From Littorina saxatilis (Eukaryota > Mollusca > Gastropoda > Littorinimorpha > Littorinidae), in NCBI RefSeq assembly GCF_037325665.1, contig NC_090252.1:70882908-70946907 (forward strand): a stretch of 64,000 bases of DNA, given 5' to 3'. The notes beneath the pieces are model-generated. The model was not told the DNA's origin. It worked only from the letters and a program-made list of their open reading frames with translations, and made no database searches. Positions 12,179 to 23,978 of this stretch are shown piece after piece (within the stretch, counting starts at the first letter, position 1; each line of letters opens with the position of its first letter). The position numbers and the translations under genes are program-made.

Positions 12179-13696
12179 CAGGGATCGCGTTAGGATTTTT
12201 CAAATTGTGTACGGCTTACGCAATGTCGGCCAAAAAACGCGTAAAGCAGAACCGATTTTGCGTCACACTATAGTATAACACAGTTAAATCATGACGATGT
12301 GCGAAAAAACGAGGACAACTTTCGCTGCATGCCGTTTTGAATCAAACACAGGCTTGAGCCAGGGTCCCCACTGGTTTTTAGAAACAAAATTCCATGATTT
12401 TTCCATGAGCCTCAATAACATTTTCCATGACTAGATCCACAGGTCGCCATTTCCGAACACGCTAACTTTTTAGGTCTTGTCACTGCCAGTTTTAACAATG
12501 GCTTGCTTTGCACTGAATTTGAGTCAGTTTTTACGCAGTGTCTCTTTGACAAGCAAGTCAAGCATTTGCTACGCAGTCAGATTATCGGTAATGTTTGCTG
12601 GTCCTGTCATTTCACTAAACTGGACCAGCCACTGTTTGTATCCATCTGCACTTTCGTAAATTCCGTTTCGTAACCGTCACTATGACTTGACGAACTGTCA
12701 TTTTTTTCACCGCGATACACAGTTCAGCGTGAAGATCTTCCTCGGTAATTCGTTCCAATTCCGCATACTTTCTGTTGTCAAGAAACAACTCGAAAGAAAG
12801 TTTCAAACTCATCATCCTCCATCTTGCTTGTCGAAGCGCTAAAGTACTTTAACGATGCAAAAATAAAAGCAGAAAACTTCGACGAAACCGACTCAAATGC
12901 AGCGCAGACGACACGACAAGATAACAGAAGGCCGTGAGCCTCGCTTTGGCTCAAGTGCCGTTAAAAATACAGTTATTCTCGTATGCAAATACGAACGAGA
13001 AGTTGTTCATACGAACAAGCCTTGTGCTGGCGACGCAAATCGCCGCTGGCTGGCAAAGGGGGGGGGGGGAATTGCTGGGCGACGAAAATCGCCGCTGGCG
13101 TGCTAAAGGTTAATTTTTTTTCTTTCTTATTGTTGTTAAATTCCATGACTTTCCAGGCCTGGAAAATTAAAAATCAAATTCCATGACTTTCCAGGCCTGG
13201 AAAATTAAAAATCAAATTCCATGACTTTCCAGGTTTTCCATGACCTGTACGAACCCTGTTGAACTGAAAGCGTCTCTCAGCCTAGATTTGGCGCCACACA
13301 CCCAGTGCATTTTGGGTGTCTCTCAGCCTAGATTTGGCACCACACACCCAGTGCATTTTGGGTGTATGTTCTGTTTCAGAAAACCGACCGGCGTTGCTTT
13401 GAGTCGCTTGCGACACTCTCTTATACCGAGAGCACGTCACCTCATTTTGTTTTATCCAAAACAGACTTTAGATTTGAACTCGCGCGCTTGTGCTATGTTT
13501 GATCCAGAACAGACTAGAGATTCTAAACTCGCGCGCGCGTGCTATAGTCCGATTCAGTATTGGGATGTGCTGCGGAGCATGCCGTTTTGAATTGAAGTTG
13601 TTTTGCGTACGCGTTACACATAAGCGCCGGGAAAATGCGTGGGCGGATTTTAAAACGCGTCAAATACGCAAAAAACATGCGTTAACGCGATCCCTG
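12179..13696. mobile_element. CAGGGATCGCG-ended element, 5-bp target duplication
   Basis: Ends CAGGGATCGCGTTA and TAACGCGATCCCTG, flanked by the direct repeat GTACT (12174-12178 and 13697-13701). Inside is a tandem duplication with CAGCCTAGATTTGG words (13276-13365), and the element at 12360-13258 interrupts it. The same CAGGG plus 5-bp pattern occurs at 1204-1474 and 20597-21202. Confidence 0.7.
12360..13258. mobile_element. CAGGGT/ACCCTG MITE, 6-bp target duplication
   Basis: Innermost element of the nest. Ends CAGGGTCC and GTACGAACCCTG; flanks TTGAGC (12354-12359) and TTGAAC (13259-13264), a 6-bp duplication with one difference. The right end contains a 38-bp tandem repeat (13140-13240) with the word TTTCCAGGCCTGGAAAA, an amplification of the terminal sequence. 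It is related to the element at 17094-17580. Confidence 0.65.
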
Positions 13697-13951
13697 GTAC
13701 TGATCTTGTCTTGATGAAAAAAGAATTCTTTTATGATTTGAGAATGTTTGTGTAACAAGTTCTCAATTTATTATAATTTAGATTTTAAAAGTTAGGTCTC
13801 GCGCCAAAACGCACCATGGTCCGATTGTCTGAGTTAATCCGCAAAATTAATTCTTTAAAATTTGCTCGCTCTCACTGAAAGGGTGTTTGTACTGTGTGTA
13901 AAAGCCTGACAGTATCTGTGATGGTTTACGGGAGGCTTACTGTGCCTTTAA

Positions 13952-14162
13952 CAGTCGTTTGTTCATTTGCTTCATGAATTAATTGGTAAAATCATATTTT
14001 TCTCCCATGAAGGGAGGTAACTGTAATTTCATGTCATTTGTCCAGCCCTTCTTGCTTTCCATCTAGTGATTTTTGTTATTGTTATAAACGAGAAAAAAAC
14101 CACAATCTTTCGTCAAAATAACAACAAGGACAAGTACATGTAGTAACTGTTACACTTTCACC

Positions 14163-14166
<4 letters not shown>
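13952..14166. other. Unassigned spacer
   Basis: Short AT-rich spacer before the AG microsatellite; nothing recognised. Confidence 0.4.

Positions 14167-14254
<88 letters not shown>
14167..14254. repeat. (AG)n microsatellite
   Basis: About 44 uninterrupted AG units. Confidence 0.95.
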
Positions 14255-14256
<2 letters not shown>

Positions 14257-14345
14257 TTGTCTTATGGTTTTTTGTTTTTAAACTTAGCTGTTGGAACAAA
14301 CTATAAAATAATGAGGTACATGCAACCCCAAATAAAAATTTTTTT

Positions 14346-14895
14346 AACAAGAAGAGCAAACGCTCGATCGAGTCACTTTCGCAGTTCTGAATATTATATG
14401 AGGCATCAGATGGACAGGAAGAAATTGCTATTCACAACACAATGAGTCACGTTCACATAAAATTTGAGCCCGGTCACTTTTATAGTTTCCGAGAAAAGCC
14501 CAACGTTAAGTTGTGTGTTGCCGAACAGAAAAGGCTAGTTATCTCCCTTGTTTTTCTGATAACGTTCGTAAAAGGCTACAGATGTAAATACTTTGATGTA
14601 AAGAATAATCCTACAAAGTTTCAATCACATCCGATGAACTTTGTCAAAGATATAAAATGTCTAATTTTTCCTTTGACGCTGACCTGTGACCTTGAAAAAG
14701 GTCAAAGGTCAACGAAACCATCGTTAAAGTGTAGAGGTCATTGGAGGTCACGACTAAACAAAATATGAGCCCGATCGCTTTGATAGTTTCCGAGAAAAGT
14801 CCAACGTTAAGGTGGTGTCTACGGACGGCCGGCCGGCCGGACAGACTAACACTGACCGATTACATAGAGTCACTTTTTCTCAAGTGACTCAAAAA
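14346..14895 (-). mobile_element. Hairpin-ended repeat family 1, copy 3
   Basis: The simplest full-length copy (about 550 bp) of the family at 5862 and 6614. Both DR1 sites are intact (14680-14692 and 14699-14711). Ends are the GAGC/GCTC hairpin with TTCTTGTT and the GAGTCAC hairpin with a T run, read on the minus strand. Confidence 0.68.
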
Positions 14896-14949
14896 GAGAA
14901 GAAATGACGACATAAAGAGAGAACAGTCAATAGACGAATGTACGACCAC

Positions 14950-15066
14950 AATGTAGGTCACCTGAAATGTCCTATTGAAATTTGCGAAGCCGGTCAAATG
15001 TCCTATTCATGTTGATTAAGTCAGGACAATTGTCCATTAGCACTAATTTGTAGCAACATCCCTGAT
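14950..15066 (-). mobile_element. Solo end of a CAGGGATGTTG MITE
   Basis: Ends in CAACATCCCTG. It is an imperfect inverted copy of 16047-16150, sharing the words GGACATTTGAC and AATAGGACATTT. The two ends face away from each other across the 40-bp array, so this is not one simple MITE. Confidence 0.5.
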
Positions 15067-15126
15067 CATAGTGCAGTCACATTTCAAAAACTGTACATGA
15101 GTTGAGTTTCTGAAATAATCTACCTG

Positions 15127-15815
15127 AAGTGCACTTCAGCATAGAGTTTCCCCAAGCTGTTTGATGCTAACTGTACTTCAGTAGAGTTTCCCAGCGCGGT
15201 TGACTTTGATAATAACTGTACTTCAGTAGAGTTTGCCAGCGCGGTTTGATGATAACTGTACTTCAGTAGAGTTTCCCCACGCGGTTTGATGCTAACTGTA
15301 CTTCAGTCGAGTCTCCCAGTGCGGTTTGATGCTAACTATACTTCAGTAGAGTTTCCCAGCGCGGTTTGATGCTAGAGTTTCCCCACGCCGTTTGATGATA
15401 ACTGTACTTCAGTAGAGTTTCCAAGCGCGGTTTGATGCTAACTGTACTTCAGTAGAGTTTCCCAGCGCGGTTTGATGCTAACTGTACCTCAGTAGAGTTT
15501 CCCAGCGCGGTTTGATGCTAACTGTACTTCAGAAAGGTTTCCCAGCGCGGTTTGATGCTAACTGTACTTCAGTAGAGTTTCCCAGCGCGGTTTGATGCTA
15601 ACTGTACTGGAGTAGAGTTTTCCAGCGCGGTTTGATGCTAACTGTACTGGAGTAGAGTTTCCCAGCGCGGTTTGATGCTAACTATACTTCAGTAGAGTTT
15701 CCCCACGCCGTTTGATGCTAACTGTACTTCAGTAGAGTTTCCCAGCGCGGTTTGATGCTAACTGTACTTCAGTAGAGTTTCCCAGCGCGGTTTGATGCTA
15801 ACTCTACTGGAGTAG
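15127..15815. repeat. ~40-bp minisatellite, about 17 copies
   Basis: Units contain GTTTGATGCTAACTGTACTT and GTAGAGTTTCCCAGCGCG. Some copies are shortened, others differ as CAGCGCGG versus CCACGCCG. No reading frame is kept. Confidence 0.9.
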
Positions 15816-16046
15816 CGTCAAACACTGCAGCATTCTTCATTTTCAGATTTTCCGTGGAAGAACCAATAATGTCATTACCCGCAAAGGATAAGTTGCGGCG
15901 GTGTATTCCCTGTAGTTACACTTCTTGTTGGTATTTTAGGGAAAACAGACCATACTCAATCTCGTGTCCTACGTGAGACTGTCGTCAACTAACTGCGGAG
16001 TACAGTTTCACTTTAATAAGACCGAAGTACTAGCTGCTACACTGCT

Positions 16047-16150
16047 TCAGGGATGTTGCCACAAATTCATACCGATCGGACAAATGTCCTGAATTCTTCA
16101 GCATCAATAGGACATTTGACTGCTTTCAGATATTTTAATAGGACATTATT
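16047..16150 (+). mobile_element. Solo end of a CAGGGATGTTG MITE (inverted partner)
   Basis: Starts CAGGGATGTTGCCACAAATT and runs through repeated GGACA words; it is the inverted partner of 14950-15066. It looks like the end fragment of a hAT-type MITE. Confidence 0.5.
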
Positions 16151-16198
16151 TTGTGCAAAACAAAAAATCATCATATATGCGGCACCAACATTGTGTGC

Positions 16199-17727
16199 GT
16201 ATATGGGTCATTCGCAGAAATGGTGGTACAGTGAGAGTGAGAGGGGTGACACATTTGAAATCATGAAAAAGTAAATTAAAATTATTTCTACCACGACTTT
16301 TTTCATCTGAATCTATTCCTGAGACATTAAAGCATTGTTGTATGTCAATAAAAATGGTTTCTATACGTTGGTGTTGTTTTTGTGTGCTTTTCAATTGCGA
16401 AGTTCGGCCGTTTCCGGATCGCCGAAGCGTTACACGACTTTCGTGATCAACAATATGTTCAGTCTCATGGCTAAATGCAAACATGCAAACACCAACAAAT
16501 TACTGCAATCGACAGTCAGGACTTTAGTATTGGACGTAGCAACACATCTTTGCAAAAACTCACGCTGAATTTCAAGTTACGGGCTTCGAACAAAAAATGT
16601 TGAATGTCGTATTAACGCATCGTTTCCAGACTCGACGCCCGAACATCGGACAGCAATGTGCTCCGTGACTTTGCCACATCACGGCTATTTTTAGCTCTTT
16701 GGCACGCAGGAAGTTCGAACAAGAAAATAGTCCTTTGAATCACAGCCAAATATTCACAGAAAACACCAGAATCATATCATTTGCTGAAACTCATGGCGTC
16801 GTTTCCTGACCTACGTCACGACTGAAGATGGTTTTTACTAAATTGTCAAGCCTGCAAAGCTTTGTCACAAACTTACACACCGCGGTTGGCGACAATGTAG
16901 CGTCGGAAAGATATCGAGTGCAACAGTTTCTCAACGCGCGAAGTTTAGCGGCAACAAAGTAGCCAAGAAGTTCTCCTATCTTCTGATCGTGGATGTTCGA
17001 CATTCAACAAGTACTTAAAATGGGTAATCTGAACGCAACAGGAACTTTCAACAAATACAGCAAACTCTGACGAATTGTGTTTTGTGTAGTTATCAGGGTT
17101 CCTGCAGGGCAGAGCTGATACAATTCAAGGAGTTTTCAAGGACATTTCCAGGACCAAATAAATGCTTTTCAAGGACATGATTTTCCCCAAATTAATGCAA
17201 AGCACCAAGCTTACCTTCAGTTTTTCAAGTCATCAAGTTTCTGGTGAATTTCTATTAGTCATTCCGTAGTTGTTTCCCTTGCTAACTTCCGGGAAGGGAA
17301 GCAACTACGGGTGACTAGTAATAGTTCATCTGCTTTCGTTTTCACTCGATCTTTTATTCTCCCAAAATGTGTACTGTATTTGACGAAAAAAAAGGGGGTT
17401 GCATTTTTTTTTAAATAAGACAAGCTGCTGACGAAATGTATAGACAACAATTTGGAAAAATCAAGTACTTTTCAATGACTATTTAACAAAACTCTATTTT
17501 CAAGCACTTTTCAAGGCCTGGAAAAGGTTTTCCAATTTTCAAGGAGTTTTCCAGGGTTCAAGGACTCTGTACGAACCCTGAGTTATTTTGGGTCAGACGG
17601 GTTTTGCCGGCAAGAAAGGCCAAACAGTGCAGATTCATGTCTGTCGCACAGGAACCGAAAGTGGTTCAAGCATTTCGTTTCTGTGTTACGACATTCACCT
17701 TAGTCAGTTCCAAATGTCATTTTTTTT
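16199..17727. repeat. ~1-kb inverted duplication, right arm
   Basis: Reverse-complement copy of 7330-8337, interrupted by the 487-bp MITE at 17094-17580. Without that insert it is about 1.04 kb and close to identical to the left arm. The left arm holds the empty target site, so the MITE arrived after the duplication. Confidence 0.72.
17094..17580. mobile_element. CAGGGTTC/GAACCCTG MITE with an empty-site counterpart
   Basis: A 487-bp insert with ends CAGGGTTCCTGC and GTACGAACCCTG and the perfect 6-bp direct repeat AGTTAT at 17088-17093 and 17581-17586. The uninterrupted site is seen in the paralogous block at 7330-8337, so boundaries and duplication are certain. The interior has several TTCAAGGA and TTTTCCAGG words. 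A 6-bp duplication with these ends fits a hAT branch, by inference. Confidence 0.85.
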
Positions 17728-20196
17728 ACCAATATTAGTTGAAGTCCTTACCTTTCATAACTAGAATGTGTTGGGTAGAACACAAAAATACTGCAGAACT
17801 GATAAAAAATGCACAAAGGATTGAAGGCTTAGGTGGTTTAAAGTTGGAATTTGGTTTCCATGTTACAACATTCATCACGTAATTGAGGTCAGGCACAATA
17901 CTGAGCAAAAAGTACAAAATGAATGGTAGCCACTTTCTGGATTTTTTTTTGCAAAGAACTGTTTTCTTCTGGTTGTTAATGTTGTTGTATTGTGATTAAA
18001 GAGAGAATAAAGAATTAATATCATTTTACAGATTATTTTTTCTGTTGATGGTTATTTTGTTTTTGATTATTTTCCATTGAAAATACAACTTAAAATGGCC
18101 ACTGAAACCTGACAAAAATGAGTGATCTTGTTTGAGAAAGCACAATGGTAAGTGAAGCAGTTTGTAGTGTCATGTTTGTATTTATTTTGGTCAAACTAAG
18201 TGTATTTAACAATTAGATATGCTCATTTTCTTTCTTTACCGTATAATGTGTCGTTAGCGTGGACGAAAAAATTGCATTCTGTAAGTAATGCTTCGTGTCT
18301 CACTTCACACGCTGATCTAAGTCCATACCATCATCATATCTTTCACATGCAACTTGATATTTCCACTGATAATTGGAAGTTACTGAATAAAATGACACAA
18401 TCTAGCACAAATAAAAGCAATCAGAAGACCTAGGGTTGTGAAAGAATGTGTGAAAGGCAATATCCGACGTTTTGCGTCACTGCGTTACTTACGTTTTTGC
18501 ACTTCCAAAATCTAACGCGAAGTCGACACAGGCACACGAACGAATGTCAATCGACTCAATGCACTGCGGAAATTTCCACAGATTACGAATAAATGGCCTT
18601 CACCTTTACCACAATGCATTGAGAGGAGGTATTTTGACCTGGAAGTTGTTCGTGTCTTTGGCGTTTCGCGCAAACTTACGACATCTCAAGAGTTTTTCAG
18701 ACAGACGAACTTCAAGAATCATCGATCCCTAATTGATTTTGCTGAGTTACCCAACAGGCAACTACTTTTGTTCCTGTTTTATCCAAAATCACCAGCATTT
18801 GTTTAAATTGATGCTGAACTTAGTGGATTTCGTTCGTCATTCTCGCCACTCTGCCGACATTTCTTGGTGTCTTTCAATACGAACGTCAGAAAAATTTAAC
18901 CTTTTCTTGAACCAAAGTTGATATTTTTGTGATTGACTTAAAGTTTCTTCGAGTTTGTATAAAGAAAGCTCTGAAGGGGAAATTTTAGTTACATTTTCCT
19001 GCATTTTAATAGTGTGGCTTGTTTTAGATTACGTTCGTATTTCTGACACCATTTTCGTTTCGTGTCACTCGAACCAACGCAATCAGCAATTCAGTTCATT
19101 GTGGTAGATGGCAGATACAATGTAAATCAAAACATGTTTACGTATGTTATCTTCTACAGAAAACAGAAAAAGAAAACAAGCGAATAAGAAAAATAATCAG
19201 TTGTGAAACGATGATAATTGATGATGTTGGTAATGTTGGACACAACAATTCAGGTGTCAAAAATAACTTACGTAATAATTTTCAGACTTTGCCTGTAACT
19301 GTGAATATTTGCCATTGTTGAATATTCAAGTATGATTTGATCATTTCAAACTGTATCAGGAACCTCTTACACACCAGACTAGATTTCAAGAGTACTAGAA
19401 TTCAAGCATAACAGACTTCACAATTTTGGTGTCTTCATAACTTACGCTTGGTGTCTTCATAACTTACGCTACATCTGATTCACTTGCCATATTATTTTCA
19501 GGCCTTCACTTTTGTTTTCAGTTGTGTTGCATGGTCTACCAGAAAGGTGATCAATTAAATCAGCAGCATTACAATGCTGCCTAATCTTGTTCTTGTAAAA
19601 AAGTGATGGACTTGCCAAATGATGTAAGTAATGGTGTCTTCACAACAACTATTTCTTGCTCAATTGATTTACACAAAATGTAGGTGCTGTCTGGCTGGAT
19701 TTTATGGATAAAATGTAACTCAAACACTAGACAAAATCAAAGATTCCAAAAGTTTTAACTTGATAGAAATATCTTGCAGTTGGTGTCCACCAAGTACTTA
19801 CATCATTGTCCATGCATACCTATGATTGACGATCAATAAAGGAAAGAGACATGAAGGCAATTATGTTTTGACTTTTATTTCCGGAACAGCTGTGTTTTAG
19901 CTCCCATTACAATCATAGACTTTTCCATCTGAGCATTTTTTATTTTTGATGCTCATGTCAGCATTTCGTTGCTCAGTATTGTGCCTGTCCTCAATTACAA
20001 CACTTTAAAACGTCTCTTATTCAGCAACCAATTACTCTTTCTTTTTGTCTAATTTTTGCATTATTATGTATAGCAAACAATAGACTTCATAGTAAAAAAA
20101 AATATTTTGTATTTCTTGACACTTTATTTTTTACTTTGTATGTAACACTTTGTACCACCATTTCTGAGAATGACCCATATATTGTTTTATTACTTT
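17728..20196. other. Intronic AT-rich DNA, nothing recognised
   Basis: Only a small direct repeat (ACTTACGCTTGGTGTCTTCA around 19435) stands out. No coding or RNA signal was found on either strand. Confidence 0.4.
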
Positions 20197-20217
20197 TGTT
20201 TCAAACAGGACACACAC

Positions 20218-20276
20218 ACAAAACGAACAAGTCGCGTAAGGCGAAAATACAACATTTAGTCAAGCTGTCGAACGTG
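20218..20276. repeat. Fragment of an interspersed repeat
   Basis: Contains AAGTCGCGTAAGGCGAAAAT and TTAGTCAAGCTGTCGAAC, words I recall as common in gastropod genomes. Boundaries and class are unclear. Confidence 0.35.
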
Positions 20277-20596
20277 TTCAGCTTTTGCTGTTCTTTGGCA
20301 GGCATTTGGTTTTTTTTCGGTGGCATAATTCAGTGCTGTACGCTTCATCTCTAACCGAAAGCAAATTAAAGCAGACGCAAGCCTTGGTCAGTTGGAGTTG
20401 TCTCCCGTATTCTTAACTTTAGTGAGCTGTAGACAGGTGTACCGCAAACGATTCGGAACATGCAAGATCTGCACTGCACAACTTCAGTGCACAAGTACGC
20501 GAGAGTGCTCGGCCGCTTTTTGAAGATAACTATCATGAAAGGAAAATGATTATATTCCGAAGGAATGGAATTCTTCTTGGACAATCACAATGACTG

Positions 20597-21202
20597 CAGG
20601 GGGTCGACACTAACTTATTTGGCCTGGGGCTACACTGGCCCCAGAGATGGAAATTGCTGGGGCGGAAAACAAAAATCTGGGGCCCACTCTCAGTATTCAC
20701 GTGCGCGCGGCAATGCATTGTCTGTTTTTCATCATCGTACTGAAGCCAGGGAAATTCTTTCAACCATTTGACATTGAAATTACGACAGCGCTTTGCGCTT
20801 TTGGCTGCATCGGTCTCCTTTTTTCGTTTCTCTCCACCCTGTTCTTCATCTTCATTTCCATGTCTTTTTTCACCAGGGATATGTCGCCACATTTTGCGTT
20901 TGGCATTTGAAGGCGATACTTATCTCTCACGCTAAAGAGCGCAATCTGGGAGTTATTTCCCTTGCGGCATTGTCCTTCGACGATTTCAATGTTTTTTTTC
21001 CCTTGACTGCGGCATTGATCGTAACGCAAATTCCAGTGACGACTTTGACTGGCGATTTTTAGTGATTGGCTCTGGCATTAGAATTTTTGGTTTGTCATTG
21101 TTGGAATTTATCCTGGGGCGGAGTGGGCCCCAAGCTTCGGCAATGTTTGGGGCGGAACACAAAACTCTGGGGCGCTCCGCCCCCCGCTAGTGTTGAACCC
21201 TG
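20597..21202. mobile_element. CAGGG-ended MITE, 5-bp target duplication GACTG
   Basis: A 606-bp element. Left end CAGGGGGTCGACACTA, right end TAGTGTTGAACCCTG, flanked by GACTG at 20592-20596 and 21203-21207. Both sub-ends carry GGGGCGGA and GGGCCC words, forming a longer imperfect inverted repeat. Confidence 0.7.
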
Positions 21203-21375
21203 GACTGCGCTCAGCTGAAAACGATAGGACATCTGACCGCCATGCGGCTGTGTGAATCGGACATTTGAGCCTTTTAATCGGTCTACGTCCGATGCCTGAC
21301 GCCTAACGACATCCCTGCTGCTTTGAGCAAATGCACGTTTTATTTTACTACAAAGCAGGAGAACATAACATGTGT

Positions 21376-21676
21376 TTAGGCCACAAAAAAAAATAGGTGT
21401 GGTTACGGTAACATAGCCAAAAACAATAGGGTAGGTAGGTAGGCAATCACTTTTTTTTTTTTACTTTTTTTTTCTAATGTGTACAAATTAAACCTACTTG
21501 ACAGGGAAAAAAGTGTGCGACACGGGCGCTTTCGCTTCCATTGCGTTTTCTGCACTTGTTTTTCTTGTGTTTTTTTTGTTTTTTGTTGACAAATGTAATA
21601 AAAAGTTATAGGATCGGCCCCTAAAAATAGGGTAGGTCGGGTTACCGTAACCACACCTATTTTTTTTTTTTAGGCC
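21376..21676. mobile_element. MITE with TAGGTGTGGTTACGGTAAC ends
   Basis: About 300 bp with long inverted ends: TTTAGGC, an A run, TAGGTGTGGTTACGGTAAC, and the complement at the right. A close copy lies at 41166-41482 and a relative at 25266-25493. Non-coding. Confidence 0.7.
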
Positions 21677-22261
21677 TTACAGCTGACTGCACAGTGATAC
21701 CACGGTCGAGTGATCACATCATTGTAGCCAAACAGTAACACGATGCGCAGCTACGCTGATGGCAAAGCTGCCAATGCCATGTCAGTGTCATTTTTAGGAT
21801 TCGTTAGTTGTGACTAAAGAGAATGTGCTATTTTCTTTGCAATTAGGGGTGGATGTTTGTGTCGGATCAAAAAACTTTGGGTAAAACAGTTATTTTTGAG
21901 GGTGTATCAGAATCAAAGACAAAGACTGAAAGAGTCACATGAACTCGAACGAGACAGGAGAAAAAACCTACAGCCTGTACAGGTAATGCACCCAGGCGTA
22001 TTCCCTGTACACAGGCAAAACACCAACAGGGAATGCACCCGCTTTGGGTCGACACTGACGACATAGACCCCTTCTGCATAAGTTACGGCCGGTAAGTTAC
22101 CGCTGATATAAAGATGGCACACAATCGACAAAAACTAAAGCTCTTCAAACATCCTTACTCCGCCAACGTTATGCCACTTAGATGTCTACAGCTATTGATC
22201 AAATATTGCATCGCAAAATCCTGATCTTCTACAAGAAATAAATATCAGTTTCTCCACTTAC

Positions 22262-22547
22262 TGATTGAGGCCTTGATGTTGATCTCGTACATCAGATTGG
22301 GCGAATTGCTTGCTCCTCCGTCTTGCTGCGTCCTGCCTGTGTGCACATCGTTCATTACACCACAGTTGCACAAAATATACAAGACACTTGCTAGTCCGTA
22401 GCGCGCTTCTCTTTCTGTGCGGCCCAAGTCGAGCAGAGAGCGACACTGCTTGCAGTGCAACTGCTTTGACAATTCGTACAGATCGACAATGCGGCGGCCA
22501 TCACTCCAGGCGAAAAATTCACTTTTTGTCCACGGCCTTTCCTCCAT
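22262..22547 (-). CDS. Gene A exon 1: N-terminal half of a Mutator-transposase-like domain
   Basis: Start codon at 22547 in good context (AAAATGG); the exon ends ATCA before the donor GTAAGT. The 95 codons include GRRIVDLYELSKQL, a CKQC pair, the block RYGLASVLYILCNCG and NIKASI. This order (GRRIV, CxxC, RxGLAS, CxC, then a short linker and NxKA) is what I recall of the Mutator-like transposase N-terminal domain (zinc-binding, MULE-derived). Gene B exon 1 has the same block with the same donor position and phase. The exon should join to 4793, across an intron of about 17.5 kb. The protein is probably a host transcription-factor-like gene that captured a transposase domain. No DDE catalytic region is seen, so this is not a working transposase. 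Confidence 0.68.
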
Positions 22548-22705
22548 TTTTCAGGAGTTTTTGTCGATAGTCTATCGAGCAAACTGATAGATAATGTTGC
22601 AAGGAACAATATTCAATGAATTAAATCACGAATGCAACTCGATAAAAAGCTGATTTTGTGGAAGAAATTTTGACCGCGTCTTTCGGGCCACCGGGCGCCA
22701 TCATC

Positions 22706-22713
22706 TGACGTCA
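22706..22713. promoter_or_regulatory. CRE-type site upstream of gene A
   Basis: A perfect palindromic TGACGTCA about 160 bp upstream of the gene A start codon, in a locally GC-richer stretch. It matches the consensus for CREB/ATF factors. A chance match is possible. Confidence 0.35.
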
Positions 22714-23129
22714 GCAAAGAGAACGTAACTTTCAACGAGTTCTTTCCCTTGTGCTCCCAGGCAGGTGCGCGGAAGCAAGTTTTGATGGTTCTGCTGGCTT
22801 GGTCAGTTTCAGCTAATTTCTTGAAGTTTGCGCTTGTCCTGTTCTGTGTGATTTTTGACTCTTTGGTACTGCTTGTGAATTAGATCGAGATGCACCCAAA
22901 TGCTTTAGATCTAGTGGTTTGGAATGACAACTGCAGCAGTGCATACAAATAGAAGGAAAGAGTAGTGCGTGTTGTGGAGGGGGTGACTTGTAAGCTTGTG
23001 TTGTGAAACCTCCAGTGTAAGGAATAAATCGCATGCCACACCACTAACAAGAAACTGTCTAAAACAAACGGGTATTGATAATGTCAAAGTCGAGTCTTTT
23101 ATTCAAGAAGTCTACCACTGATGTAACGG

Positions 23130-23474
23130 CAAACGAGGAAAAATACGGACAAAATCTTTATTGAATTTAGTAAAACTAATATCCGGAAACATTCTTTTTC
23201 TAACAGAGTTGCACCATCATGGAACACACACTGTCTGATGTTGTTAAAAATGAACAAACTATTAACACTTTAAAAAACCTGCTGGACATACAAAAACTTA
23301 TGACTGAGTCTGAGTCATTTTATTTGTACTAGTACGATAATTGATATTGAGTAAATACGACTTTGAGCATGTTAATATGATTGACCTGCAACAAATTTGA
23401 TAATGAGATGGGACGCGAAGTGAGGCTTATGGATACCAATCCAGTCCCTAACCACTACTACTACTACTACTAAA
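23130..23474 (+). mobile_element. LINE fragment, reverse transcriptase C-terminus and 3' tail
   Basis: Translates as FIEFSKTNIRK ... SFSNRVAPSWN, the typical end of a CR1/L2/Jockey-like reverse transcriptase, then loses frame through a small CA expansion. A 3' tail follows, ending in (TAC)n. It is heavily 5'-truncated and dead, and related to the minus-strand fragment at 23979-24305. Confidence 0.6.
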
Positions 23475-23837
23475 AACGAATTTTACTTTCGCAAATGGCT
23501 ATGGTTGAACTTATGCGTTCCAAATTCAGGCCTCGCAATCCAGTGGCCTTAGTCGGGGGGATATATTTTCACTAGTTTCCAAAACTGGAGTGCACAAGAA
23601 CTGACTTGTGACCATACAAAACTCTTTTAAAAGCACTGTAAGACAAACAAGAGTAAACCATAGACCTAGGTCCCTGAGTAAACATTATGCAGGAGCACGT
23701 GTTTCCCACACACCCCTCACTAGTGATTGGCCCCTCCAATGTTTGTCTGAGGAAATGCAAGGGTATTCACTCTTTCGCAACCTTCAAACCAGACAGTTAT
23801 TCCAGAAAATGTTCTATTAGGTATAGGGACAAACTCA

Positions 23838-23898
23838 TTGAACGAGATAGGCCTCGCGGCCTTTATACGTCCCAGGCCTCGCGGCCTTTATACGTCCC
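23838..23898. repeat. ~29-bp direct duplication
   Basis: Two tandem copies of AGGCCTCGCGGCCTTTATAC plus flanking bases; also related to AGGCCTCGCGGTCC near 25180. Confidence 0.6.
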
Positions 23899-23978
23899 AT
23901 CATTAGTTCAACAACGTATAGATAGATCTATACATTGGTCTGTATTGCATGGACAATTTGTAACTTGTGTGACAATGG

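Larger units (their letters stand above)
11712..13947. mobile_element. TTAA-flanked MITE, outermost of a three-level nest
   Basis: Inverted ends of about 90-130 bp (outer word GGGCACA at the left, TGTGCC at the right) sit next to TTAA on both sides (11708-11711 and 13948-13951). They share the stretch around GTAAACCATCACAGATACTG. Nearly all of the interior is a second element (12179-13696), which itself contains a third. No transposase. A TTAA target suggests piggyBac or Kolobok type. Confidence 0.62.
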
